Source: Phellopilus nigrolimitatus (taxonomy: Eukaryota; Basidiomycota; Agaricomycetes; Hymenochaetales; Hymenochaetaceae). From it: DNA of 64,000 nt. The stretch lies in assembly GCA_021029095.1 (NCBI GenBank), contig JAJOHG010000037.1, forward strand, positions 1-64,000, read 5' to 3'. The position numbers and the translations under genes were made by a program. Positions 12,986 to 24,084 of the stretch are shown one piece after another. The notes under the pieces are model-generated. The model had not been told where the DNA came from. It saw nothing but the letters and a program-made list of their open reading frames with translations, and made no database searches. Each line of letters opens with the position of its first letter. The first letter of the stretch is position 1.

Positions 12986-14434
12986 ATGGCCGGTTCCGCT
13001 CAGCTCACACTGCAATCCAAGATCAAGCTTCGTTCAGGGTACGAGATGCCCCTCGTTGGGCTCGGCGTGTTCCAGAACGCGACGTGCATTCCTGCGTGCG
13101 AGGCCGCCCTTAAGCATGGATACAGGTGCGTGGTGTCGTCTAGTTCACATCCTTCAGCTCACTAATGTTTGTTCATGCTGTGGTGTCTGATGTAATGCTG
13201 CTTATTTCTGGATGATGTTGAACCGTTACGGCGTGTTCGACTCTGACCTTTCTTGGATTGCAATGTAACTCGGGTGCGATGCCAGGCACATCGACACGGC
13301 GCAGATGTACCGTAACGAGGCGGACGTCGGGATTGCGGTGCGAAAGAGCGGGATCCCGAGGGAGGAGATCTTCGTCAGTGAGTGCTACAGTATTTCTCGG
13401 CGTCGCGACCTGAAGCTCATTCGGCTTTGCTTGTGTGTGCAGCGACGAAGGTCATTCAGGGCTCACACGGCTACGACTCAGCGCTGGGTGTCGTCGAGGA
13501 GTCGCTGTCAAAACTTGGCTCCCGTACGTCTCCATTTCACTTCCATCATCTCATTCGTGGCCCTAATCTGCACGGGGGCTTGTAATTCCCATGTATTCCG
13601 TGATCATAGCCTATATCGACCTCTACCTCATTCACAGCCCGCTTTCTGGAAAGGAAAAGCGCCTTGCGACCTACCGAGCACTTCTCGAGAAACGCGATGC
13701 GGGAAAGATCAGGACCGTCGGTGTGTCGAACTAGTTGAGTTTTTGTCGTCCGTCTTCATTCTTTATTCACGCTGGCTTACAAAATGTCGAATGTCGCCTC
13801 GCATGTCTATGCAGTGGTGTGAAGCACCTCGAGGAGCTCCGCGAAGCCAAACTCGAGACTCCAGCGGTGAACCAGATTGAGGTCAGTAGCCTGCATTTTC
13901 AAGTAGTTCACTAGCGTGTTGACGAGACGCAACGGGAACAGCTCCATCCCTTCTGTCAGCAGAAGGACATCGTTGAGTACTGCAACAAGAACGGCATCGT
14001 TGTGCAGGCGTACTGCCCACTCGTACGCGGCGACTTTAGCAGCCCGGTGCTCCAGGAGATCGCAAAGAGTGTGCGCGAATCCCGTGCTTCTTTCTCCACT
14101 TGTGTATCTTGGTTAATATATATTTGACGCGTTCCAGACCGGCAAGAATCCTGCGCAGGTTCTCGTTCGATGGTCTCTCCAGCGCGGGTACGTCCATCGT
14201 TGGTGAAAATACCATGATATTTTCGCTAACATGGTTAACCGCTATCTTTCCCATCTGAATCCGTCGCACAGCTTCATCCCACTCCCGAAGTCTGCGAACC
14301 CGGAGCGCGTTGTCTCGAACGTCGACATATTTGACTTCGTGCTGTCCGACGCGGACATAGCAAAGCTCGACGCGCTCGATAAGGGCAAGGCAGGGCGCGA
14401 TCAGTTGGAACCCCGTCGATGCACCGTGAAGTAA
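12986..14434 (+). CDS. aldo-keto reductase
   Basis: Eight exons (12986-13125, 13286-13377, 13443-13523, 13610-13733, 13815-13881, 13942-14070, 14138-14187, 14272-14434) total 846 nt, 281 residues, the usual size for this family. It reduces carbonyls with NAD(P)H in the cytosol. The catalytic tetrad is visible: Asp in HIDTA, Tyr in QMYRNE, Lys in VTTKV and His in [20 protein letters not shown] and IPLPKS are the cofactor-binding part. Start 12986 is chosen because residues before the first strand are then of normal length; an in-frame ATG at 12899 would add 29 residues. Intron 1 is longer (160 nt) than the rest, and intron 4 uses a GTTGAG donor. The substrate cannot be read from the sequence. 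Confidence 0.92.
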
Positions 14435-14655
14435 ACCGCTACTAGGGTTATTTGGAGATACAACAATATTTGAAACACAAAGCTCTGTACGACTATGTGT
14501 AAGGTAAAAGTCCATTCATAAGAAGCCAGAAACGTGTTCGGATCTTATTCACGCGAATGATATGCTTGCTTTTCTAACTCATTCACATGAACGTTTCCCA
14601 AAACGCGTCGCTGTACTATCTGTCGCCGATCAAAGGTTCTCGATTCTGTCTGTCC

Positions 14656-15411
14656 TCAAACAGTCAAGCAGCTTATTAAACAGTGCCTCGTCGATGGCAA
14701 GGCGAAGAAGTATGGTCCAACAAATTTCCTGTTTAGAGCAGTCTGCCAAAACATCAAATGAAACGAACCGGAATTAGTAGAATATACACTAACTGATAAC
14801 ACAATGAGCTTACAGATCTCGCGACGCCAATCCGGCGTCGCCACCGCGGGATTCCGAGCGCAGTCTCTACAACAGTGAAACACATATTCCTCATTGTTCT
14901 TTTCAAAGTCCGCACTTGCTTGCGCGAAGGCATCGATGAACCGGTGCACGTGATCATGCCAAGGGCTGCCGATTCCCCATACGGCCGTGTTGGTCCTGTC
15001 TGAATGGCTATTTATGTGGCAGAAAAGGATAAGCTTCATTGGGGATTTGACAGCGGCCGCACGCTGCACGAACGCGCGTATCGCGGCAGGCGGTTGTGCA
15101 TCAGAAACGGAAAGCCAAAGCCGGGGAGTAGCAAGAGAAACATTGCGAAAACGCCGAGAGACGTGCGAGAGTCTGACGGACAGGAATATGGATTCGAGCG
15201 TAGGGCTCCCAGAATCATTTGAGCAGAGCTGGTATGTGGTTTCGAATATGAGCGAGAGGATCTCGTCGGGAAGTGTGTTGATGCAATCCGCGGTGAGTGT
15301 GTGCTTCCTTGTCGGATTTCTTTTCTGCCTTTTAGGACGGTGGGGTACGAGATCAGGCTGCTGTTCTTCACCAAGTCGCAGCCTTTTACCCCTTCGAGTT
15401 TCAACAGGCAT
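14656..15411 (-). CDS. short F-box protein
   Basis: From ATG 15411 a basic N-terminus (KRLRLGEEQ, RPKRQKR) leads into a clear F-box-like segment at about residues 42-95 (INTLPDEILSLIFE ... RLSHVSRRFRNVSLATPRLW). F-box proteins bind SKP1 in SCF ubiquitin ligases and recruit substrates by their C-terminal part. Here the frame ends at 14656. A GTAAGC donor in the sequence coding WRREI and a TTGGCAG acceptor suggest an intron of about 50 nt near 14760-14815, after which only about 30 residues remain. Mushroom F-box proteins are usually 400-600 residues with a leucine-rich C-terminus, so this looks truncated. Function of the short product unknown. Confidence 0.7.
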   Translation of the reverse strand: MPVETRRGKRLRLGEEQQPDLVPHRPKRQKRNPTRKHTLTADCINTLPDEILSLIFETTYQLCSNDSGSPTLESIFLSVRLSHVSRRFRNVSLATPRLWLSVSDAQPPAAIRAFVQRAAAVKSPMKLILFCHINSHSDRTNTAVWGIGSPWHDHVHRFIDAFAQASADFEKNNEEYVFHCCRDCARNPAVATPDWRREICKLIVLSVSVYSTNSGSFHLMFWQTALNRKFVGPYFFALPSTRHCLISCLTV

Positions 15412-15744
15412 ACCTAGGTTACGGCGTCAACGTGAATGATCAGACACCTATTGCCAGGTGGCTTTACAGTATAATAAGAACCACTTCTTACTCGTAGTTC
15501 GATATTTCCTATTCAGAGATGGCCTCTTAGCATGCCAAGCTGTTTCGAGGATATTCGATGTGATGGCGAGGTTGAAGGTCGATCAAGTGTTGAAAGTCGC
15601 GGTTGCTGTGGCTCAAATCGGCATGATTAGTCAGCTTTGCCACATCGACAGGGATATCCGTGCGAAACACTGACAAAAATAGTTTGTCCACAGCTCTTTC
15701 GACCCTTCGCTTATTGGCTTAATGGATGCATTCTCAATTCAAAT
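15412..15744. other. no supported gene
   Basis: Short gap between the F-box gene and the sulfite-oxidase relic. An open frame from 15458 has no recognisable motif. Confidence 0.4.
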
Positions 15745-16370
15745 ATAAAGGCGTCCTTCTAGAGGAGATGTTCGAGATCGCCTGCGCGGTGTTCTCCCCG
15801 AATGCAAGCTCCTCGAATTCATCGGCGTCGACATGTGCTTCAAGATTCAATTGAATCCCCATCCTCCACTTTTTTTTTAAATCACTTGGCACGGACTAGA
15901 AAGACCAAGTATTCAACCGCACGGCGTCCACGCCGTCGCGCGAGGTGTGCAGGAGCGAGGTGCTGCTCGTGTACAAGACGAAGGAGAACCCACTGCCGAA
16001 TATCCACGGTGCGCCGCTGCGCGCCATCGTCAAGGACTACATCATTGCGCACAGCTGCAAGTGGGACTACCACGTCAACGCGCTAGCGGAGCCGGAGATG
16101 GGCTCTGCACAGCGCCACAAGTACCTTTATACTCAGCAGAGGACGCAAGGTACTCGAATGGGTTCCCGAACGAGAAACTGCCCATGCCGTGCGCATTAAT
16201 CTACCTTATGGGTAAGCAGGTCTTCGCGCCCGACGGCTCGGTTTCTCTGGATTGCTGGGTGTACAGTGCGGCGGGAACTGGGTCATGTGCATCGAACGCT
16301 CCCCGGTTGGGCGCGCGCATCGTTTCTCAGGCGATATGTGGCTCTGTCAGAAGAATAGGGAGGCTACGAA
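15745..16370 (+). pseudogene. sulfite oxidase / molybdopterin oxidoreductase relic
   Basis: Three separated pieces in different frames match the order of fungal sulfite-oxidase-type enzymes (molybdenum cofactor, Pfam Oxidored_molyb plus Mo-co_dimer). About 15765-15850: LRGVLPECKLLEFIGVDMCF, like the RDVL...VEFIGxD segment. About 15910-16130: EVLLVYKTKENPLPNIHGAP then RAIVKDYIIAHSCKW, like the LLAY...PLPxxHGxPLR...GxxGAxxxKW core. About 16145-16340: YSNGFPNEKLPMPCAL, then VFAPDGSVSLD, and, after a frame change near 16250, GGNWVMCIERSP, like the dimerisation domain. The N-terminal Mo-binding Cys region is absent and no single frame or splice set joins the pieces. Seen: motif order and frame breaks. 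Inferred: dead copy; a functional homolog would be elsewhere in the genome. Confidence 0.65.
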
Positions 16371-17157
16371 ACGTACTGAAAGCTTCAGCAAACAATCTCG
16401 AAGCCATAGATCCATCCGCATGCCTCGAGCACAAGCGAGAGTACGAGAAGAAATGCGTAACACTAGAAGTACGCTGACATATGCATCTTTACTCGTCTCT
16501 GTCCCTAACGTTAACGACAGATTAGAAAAAATCAAGGCGAGAGTTGTAACCAGCCTCCAGGGAGAATTACAAACCAGATTAAAGCATTCGAGACGCCTGT
16601 GGAGCTAGACAGGCACAGAAAACTCGTAAAATTGATAGACGAACTGAGGGTCAAGACAGCCTTCTGAAAGAGCGAAGGCAGGTCAGAAAGATCTTACTAT
16701 AATACATTTAAGTTAGCGCTTGCTTTCTGCATGAAAAAGAGAAGACACAGAATGAATGCTTACCAATTGATATAGACTTTCATGACTGACGATCCTATAC
16801 TGGTGGCATGCCCAATGGACCCCCGCTGTCTTCGGGTAAAACATGAGCACGCTTGTCTCTTTCGCGGATGTTATCCAGGTCTGACTCCCTGATATCTTCA
16901 AGCTTTGAAGCAAAGTTGACAAATTTATGCAGAAGTAGGGATGAAGAAGAACGTAATTCCGCTCGAACGTCGAAGAAAAGTAGATGGTGAAGAGAAGAGG
17001 TGGAACAAAAAATTGAAATTGTCCTCTCAGCAAAGGTCATGAAGAGACCGCGATCGATATAATGAAAACAAAACAAAGGGTGTATGATACCTATACTTCT
17101 GCAGTCCGTCCTTCGCCCCACATCCTCTTATATCATGCCTTATGCCCTACGCCATGC
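16371..17157. other. no supported gene
   Basis: Charged, Lys/Arg/Glu-rich plus-strand frames at 16380-16610 could be eroded coding sequence but match nothing I recognise. The remainder shows no gene-like frame. Confidence 0.4.
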
Positions 17158-17628
17158 TTATTTGTCTTCCACTGGAAAGTCGGAGCCTGTGGTCTTCTTC
17201 CACTCGGCGCGGATGGCATCGGAGATGGCCTCATCCTTTGCCTGTTCTACGGCAGACTCGTTGTCTTGGGGGCATGTGCTCCTGCACCCAGTCGACGGAC
17301 TTGTCGAGCGCGTCTGCGGAAGCGAGAGGTGGCGAGGAGGCCGAAATGTCAAGGATGAGGGTCGAAATGCAAGTCGAGGACCGGGATAGAATGAAACAAC
17401 GATACGAAGTTCACATCAGCTTGAGGTTAAGATTGCGAGAGGATGGAGGAATTACACACCTTCGTTAGCCTCGCCCTTCTTCCCGCCACCTAACATGTTG
17501 TTCACGCTTCCCATGAAGCCTTCTCCTGCGTCAACTTTCTTCGTGTCCTGCTGTGCCTCCACACCGTTGCCGGGCCGCGCAGCGTCTTCGTCCGAGTCGG
17601 AGTGTGTGATCTTGTTGATGAAGTCCAT
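17158..17628 (-). pseudogene. MDFINKI-type small protein, copy 1, frameshifted
   Basis: Start ATG 17626-17628 (MDFINKITHSDSDEDAA), first exon to 17460, GT donor, acceptor CCGCAG near 17322, second exon starting DALDKSVDWVQEH. The neighbour copy (18513-19026) continues from WVQEH through seven residues to DNESAVEQAK; here the bases between HVQ/EH and DNESAVEQAK are 10 instead of 21. This 11-base loss throws the conserved tail DNESAVEQAKDEAISDAIRA and the end DFPVEDK out of frame. The tail itself is well kept and ends in TAA 17158-17160. The family is a short, Gly-rich, hydrophilic fungal protein with an amphipathic C-terminal part; its biochemical role is unknown to me. No membrane segment or signal peptide. 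Confidence 0.72.
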
Positions 17629-18512
17629 AGCAAAGTTAATGTTTGAATATGATAGGAATGTCAAAGTCGGTACTGGGTTTATATAAACAACTGGGTTCGA
17701 TGACCGGATGTGGTCGTGGCGCCACCGGAGCTTGGATTACTCGTTCATTTCGGTCTGTTGTGCGAAAGAGTCTTGGCTCGAGTTAACAAGCCTGTGTCGG
17801 CCAATGCCGAATTGCCGGCCAATCTCGATCGGCACCTCGTTGCTCTCGCTCACGTGCTGAGCGAAACTGAACATGGAACAAAGATTGGCGCCGTTCGCTA
17901 TTCCAGTTTGCATCCACATTGTGTCGTAGCTAGAGTTGTTCAGATCATTATGACCGTGTCATGCTCATCAATGAGCGAGTGAAGACACCAAATATGTTTC
18001 CGTTACTAACTCAGCGTTCAAGTTAGAGCATGATTTTGACTGACACGGATCGAATGCTCAGACTGCTATGGGCACCTATGTGTTTCTGGCAAGCCTAAAC
18101 TAGCGGCATACCTTCTTCTCCACGTCCGATGTTTGAAGAATCGATGTCTTTCTGACTCCTATAACATGAGTACAATTCAATATTTGCCGCTGGTCCATCG
18201 CGTTATGTTTGGGCTTCTCGTGACCCACTGATATTGTCATGACTTTGAGTGGAAATATCCAAATCTGTGTCGAAGGCGAAATGATGGAACCGCCGTCCGC
18301 GATAACATGGTGAGGCGAGATAAGATCGAAAGCGGAGCAAAAAGTTGGATTTTATATGTTCTCGAGACGAATGGCAAGAAAGGACACAAAGAAAAGAAAG
18401 CAAAGAGTTCGTGATACCTCCGTCCGCAATACGAGCTGCCACCCTGCGTTTTTAATGGCTTCACTTCCATTCTCTCTGCCAACGTCTCATCTTCGCACCA
18501 TCTTCTCCTAGA
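17629..18512. other. spacer between the tandem copies
   Basis: Holds the presumed promoter of copy 1 (minus strand, upstream of 17628) and the 3' region of copy 2. GC-rich patches with repeated GTCGGCCAATGCCG-like words near 17795-17830 recall a patch upstream of copy 2 near 19210-19260, suggesting that promoter sequence was duplicated along with the gene. No separate gene seen. Confidence 0.4.
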
Positions 18513-19026
18513 TCATGCCTTACGCTCTTGACCATGCTTTTTGTCCTTCACTGGAAAGTCGAAGCCAGTGGTTTTCTTCCACTGGGCACGGATGGATTCG
18601 GCGATGGCCTTGTCCTTTGCCTGCTCTACGGCGGACTCGTTATCCTGCGGTCCTTGATGGAGGACGTGCTCCTGCACCCAATCGACAGCTTTGTCGAGCG
18701 CATCTTCATAAGCGAGAGATGGTAGAGAAGCCGGGACGTCATAGACGAAAATTGAAATCGAGGTTGGAGACAGGCCAATGGATAGAGTGAAAGACGAGAC
18801 AAAGTCCACGTCAGCTTGAGAACAAGATTGCGCGACGATTGAGGAATCGCCCACCTTCGTTAGCCTCGCCCTTCGCCCCACCGCCCATCATGTTATTCAA
18901 GCTTCCCATGATGCCCCCTCCTCCTGCGTCGAGTTTTTTTGTGTCCTGCTCTGTCGCGACAACATTGTTGGGTCGCGCACTGCCCTTGTCCGCGCTTGAG
19001 TGGGCGATCTTGTTGATGAAGTCCAT
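18513..19026 (-). CDS. MDFINKI-type small protein, copy 2 (intact)
   Basis: Two exons, 19026-18855 and 18703-18513 (363 nt, 120 residues), joined by a 151-nt GT..AG intron that splits the codon for Asp in GEANEDALDKAVDW. Residue order: MDFINKIAHSS, a charged Gln/Lys stretch, a Gly-rich loop (GGGGIMGSLNNMMGGG), then a helical region WVQEHVL...DNESAVEQAKDKAIAESI and a final TTGFDFPVKDK. No signal peptide or membrane span, so probably cytosolic. Proteins of this shape recur in Agaricomycetes, often in several copies, and I recall them being annotated as stress-related or left uncharacterised; no enzyme motif is visible. It heads a tandem pair with the broken copy 1 about 0.9 kb downstream and a relic at 1.2-1.5 kb. 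Confidence 0.8.
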
Positions 19027-20409
19027 GGCGAGGTGATTTGTTTCAATACGATAGGAATGTCAAAGTCGTTGTTGGATCGATGAATTCAATGATCAGGGTC
19101 CGTCATCAGCTTGAAATAGTCCATGATCATTTCGGATCGTGGCGAAGTCTTGCGTAAAGAAACAGAATATGTATGTGTTACATGGTCGAGTCGGTCAGAC
19201 TGATGTCGGCACGAGTAGTGTTTAGCCGATGTCGGACAATGCCGACCAGTCGCGATTTCGGAAAGTCAACTTAACACCATCCTTTGATATTTCTCGTCCA
19301 GAGCAACTGAAACTTTACACGGAATCTTTGAGCTGAGCGTGGATTGCTAGCTAGCCGGGTTGGCTAATGGATGATCAATCATCGACGCATCAGTTCAACT
19401 CGAAGGGTGTCCGCCGCGACACCGTGCCTATCAGTCACGACGAACTGCCAACGCATGGTTTTCTTAGATTCTCTTTTCGAAGCTTAGTAAGTTATAATTG
19501 CTTTATACCCCAAAGGTACTGATATTTCACGCCATAATTGTTTCGTCGTATCGCATCTTTAGACGGTGCGTAGGAGGTCGAGTCACCTACGGATTTTGCA
19601 AGCGACGTTTTTCCCTTCGGATGAGGACTTGTGAGACTTAGACTCGACAAAGACATAGAAGGAGGACGTTGGAAGAGAGATGCACTGTACCGATGAAATC
19701 CATGCAGCTACTCGAATGCGTTTGAAGTTCTCCTTGGACGAGGTCTCATTCCTGAAAAATGCCCACATCGCCTTCAGTGAAGCGCCAATATATCACCTTC
19801 CTTAAGTTCACCGACGCGAAGAAACTGTAGGTACGTCTTCCTCCCATCGCTACAGTAGCAAGTTCGCGACCTCAGCTCTGGTGAAGCGTCAAGATACTTT
19901 CAAAAATGATATCCGTGAAACTATCTCTTGCGTTAACCTTATTTGCTTCATGCGAGCGATGCATGGCTAGCAGTTTTGCAACATACACCCGATGAAGTAT
20001 AAGGCTCTTATACTGATTGTAGAGTGCTGTGGACAGGGCGTGAGAGGAGCTGTTGAGAAGGCTTCTGTGCATCTGGAGATGAATAAGGTACGCTTTTCCA
20101 TCTTTCAAGCATGTCGTCAGACGCTGTTCGAAATCTGTATGGGCGCTGAGAATTTATCAGTCTCAACGGGTGTTCCACTTCCAGAATGACATCCTTTCTG
20201 TATTTTATTATCTTGCAATGGATAGAAGCCGAATGCACGCTGGCATTCAAAAAATTGGTTCTTCTACTCCGCACAATTCCCATCGAGTCGCGTCTGTTTT
20301 CAGAAGAACTCCAAAACAAATGTAGCTTGGCGGACTCCCAATGATCTTCGTTCTTGCTGATACTTTCCAATGACCTCCGATCTATGCTTTTGAGAAATGG
20401 CCTTTCCCC
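19027..20409. other. no supported gene
   Basis: Promoter side of copy 2, followed by about 1 kb without a convincing frame. A 61-residue minus frame at 19583-19768 and a longer minus frame crossing 20008-20652 lack motifs; the latter overlaps the end of the next gene in a different frame. Confidence 0.4.
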
Positions 20410-20410
20410 T

Positions 20411-21521
20411 TCACACATTCCTAACCCCGGCAATCCGACGCGCTTTCCAGTCGACGGTGACTGCTCGACCACCAGACAAAGCAACACGCGCAATGTGCGC
20501 CCGGGCGCAGACTCGCACACTGTCCTGATCGGCTCCTTGAACCATTCCCGCGTAAGCTGCGTTACAGCCATCCGAAAGTGACAATTCCTGCTTGAAAAGA
20601 ACTGCAATCTTCCAGCCCGAATAAATAGTATAGACGTGTAGGACCTCGACATATTCTGTAATGCGTAAGGAGCGAATTGTCAGGTTTAAGTAGTAGCGAC
20701 AAATCTGAAAGAAACGCACCGCTTTCATACGCATCTCGTAAACTAAGCACCACAAACATCTCTGTTCCCAAGTCGACTTCCGCACTCACCCGATATCCCT
20801 CCATTATACCATCCTCCACCTCGATTATGTCCATCCCGAAGTCAACCACCTCGAGCGGGAAGCCATAAGTCTCTGTGCACGGTGCGTACTTCCAGAGGAC
20901 CTCGTTCGTCTGAGTGTCGAAGCACGATATACCCGATCCACGGCGGAGTAACGTGTAGTTCGGTTTCGTTCGTCCCGCAAGGCATAGTTGTACGTTTTGC
21001 TGGACCACGCCCAGCTGGACAATGTCTGGAGAGGCGCCGGTTTCGGCTTGAAGATCGGAAGTGTCATGCGTCGTCCGATCGTCAGAAATGCCGCGACAGG
21101 TTTGCTGACCAGGGATTCCTGCGTCACCTGAAGCAGAAGAATCTGTGTTGCCAGTCGACGTGTGAATGCTGATGCCGAAGAAGTCGGTGCCTCCAGTACC
21201 GCTTTCCAGCTGTCTAGCTTCTTCCACAATCTCGGGGGGTATTACCAACGGTACGCTCAGGTCAGGCCGCTGACGCGGGTTTTGGAAGAACGTGTTGATT
21301 GAATGAAGGTACGCTAGTCTTGTTCGAATGGCTGAGCGAGAATCGGGAACCTTCATGGAGAAAATGAGATCTGACATAGTGTCGGGGTTGAACGACCTCA
21401 CCTCTTGGTCTCGAGCGTCTGGAGTCGGATTACCAGCGCTGTCGTCTCTCCAGCCTGCTGCGTAGTGGCCTTCGTCGACCAAGAGAGAACGAGATCGTGG
21501 AATATCCATCGAGTCTCCCAT
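20411..21521 (-). CDS. uncharacterised protein with propeller-like repeat
   Basis: A 319-residue frame opens at ATG 21521; I place a short intron near 20660-20700 so that coding continues in another frame with YVEVLHVYTIYSGWKIAVLF and stops at 20411. The centre contains ISCFDTQTNEVLWKYAP, a pattern typical of PQQ/WD-like beta-propeller blades, and then PLEVVDFGMDIIEVEDG. The N-terminus is hydrophilic and shows no F-box. Similar modules form the C-terminal half of some mushroom F-box proteins, so this may be a related gene that lacks the F-box or whose first exon I have missed. Lys/Arg-rich end. Function unknown. It points the same way as the dioxygenase copy A upstream of it. Confidence 0.5.
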
Positions 21522-22329
21522 GGATGGTTAACAGATGATAGAGAGCAATAGGGGATATCAAAAATGAGAAGTTTTAAACTCGGCGCCACGGCAACACCAA
21601 GTCGAAGAGGGTCGGCGGAGACAAGGAGGCGAGCCTCGCTTCAATGGAAGAAATATACAGTAGAAGTGAAAGAAGCTCATTACAATACCCTCTTATTTGG
21701 TCCCCAAATGATGGGGATGCCCGCACAAGTGGCAGGAGCTAATAGCAGCGCAGATCGTGGCAGGCCGCTTGATGCCTGTGAGAATTTGTTACGTGCACTC
21801 AATTCAGACCGGAAAGCGGAGTCACGATGAGCTTGCGTTCTGATGGAGATTGTCATCGAGGGTAGAAGCATAGCGTAATTCGATAATATAGTACTTATCA
21901 GGCACAGATGGGGCATACACAATAAATCAAAAGCATCTAGTCCCGCCAACTGTCGCAGACTAACCACGTCTCTGGGCTTACTTCTTTTGCTACGTTAAAG
22001 CCAGGTTTCAATAAGAACAAGTAATACTTGCGTCTCTGAATAAGTTACATGTATATTCCAGGTTGGCCAGGCTTTGACGTGTGTCTTGCGCGCTCCTTGG
22101 CTATGCGAATATCATCCACGTCCAGTCTGATATCGCACAAATGCATTTACACCAGATCTGAATGATTGGGCACTGAAGATAAGTAACTGTTTGATTGTGC
22201 TTCAATCAGCTTGCTTTTGTTTTGTTCTGGTAAAATAAAAACCTTCGGATCTGATTAACTCTGAGTTCTAGTGTTACAAAGAAAAAGTTATACAAAGAAA
22301 TTCGGCATAACAATGCAAACAGAATTCAT
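21522..22329. other. no supported gene
   Basis: Intergenic between two minus-strand genes. The part near 22200-22330 is A/T-rich and fits a 3' end for the dioxygenase; no domain-bearing frame. Confidence 0.4.
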
Positions 22330-23826
22330 TCAGAAATCAGAATCAGAATCAGAGATGGCCTCCCTTTCTTTCTTGGTCCCCTTTTCCCGCGCTCCCGCAG
22401 GTCCGATGTCAGTAATAAGCACAGGCGTCGCATATGTGAATTGGGCGCCCGCCTCGTTCCCAAAGTACAAGTCTTCGCCGACGAGCATGTACTCCGTCGT
22501 CACGCTGTTGTAAACCGTCTTCTTTGTGACCCAAAGGACATCCTCCTTCTCATAAGGATTCTTTTTCCCCTTATATAGATCGTCAAATTCGTTGCATTTA
22601 TCAATGACGCGGCCATCATAGCACTGCATGGCCTCGCGCAAGAAGTTGTATTCGATCTCCGTACCGTGTCTTGGCTCCTCCGGAAGGAGCAATGCATCGT
22701 CGTACAGGAGGTATACGGCAGCATGAAGGCCAAGCGCCTGACACGCCGTGAGCACGAGCGCGTCGCTTCCCTTCAGGACGGACAAGATATGGGGGAGAGC
22801 CTGGCGATTCGCGTCGACAGGATATTGGTGGTGCAGCCCGAATCCAAGAAGGCCTCCACTTGGCAGGAATGACGGATCGGCGAGGCTCTGTGCGAGCGCA
22901 GTCCGGAAGAGTGTGAGGTTGGTCGGGATTGTGGACGCGGTCGGAATGCGCGGCGTGTAGAGGTCGAGTGGCGGCGCGAAATAGAGGTTGTACGTAAGTG
23001 TGACGCGGTACCCGGCTTCGACAACTGAGACCTCGTGTGCGACGTCGCTGAAGAACGCGACGTACGCAATGGACGTCTTCTGAGGTGCCTCGGCGAGCGC
23101 ACGCGCGGAGTCGAAGACCCATTCTTTGTCTTTGTGGCGGAAGACGAGCGCACCTCCGGCGTGCACTGCTGGAAGGACGATGACGAGCGAGCCAAACATA
23201 TCCGTGCTGCGTGGCGTGTCCTGATGGGACTTGAAGAAGCCGTCCTTTCCTGCAAGGTGTCAATGAGAACTGGGAAGGTGTCAAAGAGATTTAGGGCGCA
23301 CCGTATATGTTCAGCTTATATAGTTCAGCCCTGATGCTTTTCGTCGACTCGTAACTGTCCATGTAAGAATTATATGATCTATGTCTGATCTGCTCCCCGT
23401 CCAAAAGACCGAAACGTATAGCATCGAGGATGGACGCGCCCGACGAATTCCTGTGAGGTCGATCTTGGTAGCAAATTTGTCTGCGTCCAGTTTTCCCGCC
23501 TTTCGGATCGATTCGTCATAGACGTCTTCCTTGTTGCGGCCGAACTTAGCGGGCTCGCATGCCCGCACGAGCCGTTCAAGATCGCGGTCGGTCAGATTAG
23601 CAAAGTCAACACGTCTACGCAATATCTATAAAAAAGTGATTCCTCAAACGAGGCAGTTAAATAGAGCTCACCCAGTTCGATCACCCTCGCCGTAGTACAA
23701 TAACAAGTCTTTGGCATCTATTGGGAGTGTGCCCGAGCAGAATGGTGGGTTGTTGTCGACCAGCGCGGTTCTCAAGGCCCCAAGGTACTCTTCATTAGAG
23801 TTTTTGGCCTGTTTCTTATCTGTCAT
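22330..23826 (-). pseudogene. 2OG-Fe(II) dioxygenase-like, copy A (one-base deletion)
   Basis: Three exons on minus from ATG 23824-23826 (MTDKKQAKNSNEEYLG). Exon 2 begins after a GCGTAG acceptor, giving GRVDFANLTDRDLERL, and includes FGRNKEDVYDESIRKAGK. Exon 3 (to TGA 22330) carries the prolyl-hydroxylase-type core: HxD iron ligands in FFKSHQDTP, FGSLVIVLP, GGALVFRH, distal His in DVAHEVSVVE and the 2-oxoglutarate-binding Arg in GYRVTLTYNLYF. Compared with copy B (39655-41179, opposite strand) this copy lacks one base in the segment after KIDLTG (about 23450), which shifts the rest of exon 2; after that point the sequence is again well conserved, including the splice site at KLNIYG. The enzyme family hydroxylates or otherwise oxidises an unknown substrate. 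Either a young pseudogene or an assembly error. Confidence 0.8.
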
Positions 23827-24084
23827 GATATGTGAGATATGAGAGAATGAAGTTGAGGTTCGTTTCAAAAAACGCAGGTTCAAGTAGTGTTGAACCTCAA
23901 AGGGTTGTGGCTGAAGTCTTCCACAACCACGTGATTAAGCTGAGTCATCGGACCCGTAGCTTTGCAGTGCTAGGCACGGCTGCGCAGGCCTACGCACATC
24001 AGCGCCCATGGCTGCTCACTCAAATGCTCCTTTGAAACATCTTATCCTCCTCAGCATCGCCAGCTCTTTCGTTCCATCCAACCG
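23827..24084. promoter_or_regulatory. divergent promoter region
   Basis: About 260 bases between the starts of dioxygenase copy A (minus) and the Zn2Cys6 factor (plus). The first about 60 bases on the copy A side match the same position upstream of copy B, so the duplication included the proximal leader. The two genes could share control elements; no specific site was identified. Confidence 0.5.

Noticed and set aside
12796..13113. 105-residue frame overlapping the start of the aldo-keto reductase
   Set aside because: It runs in another frame through the first reductase exon and has no motif; probably leader sequence and chance.
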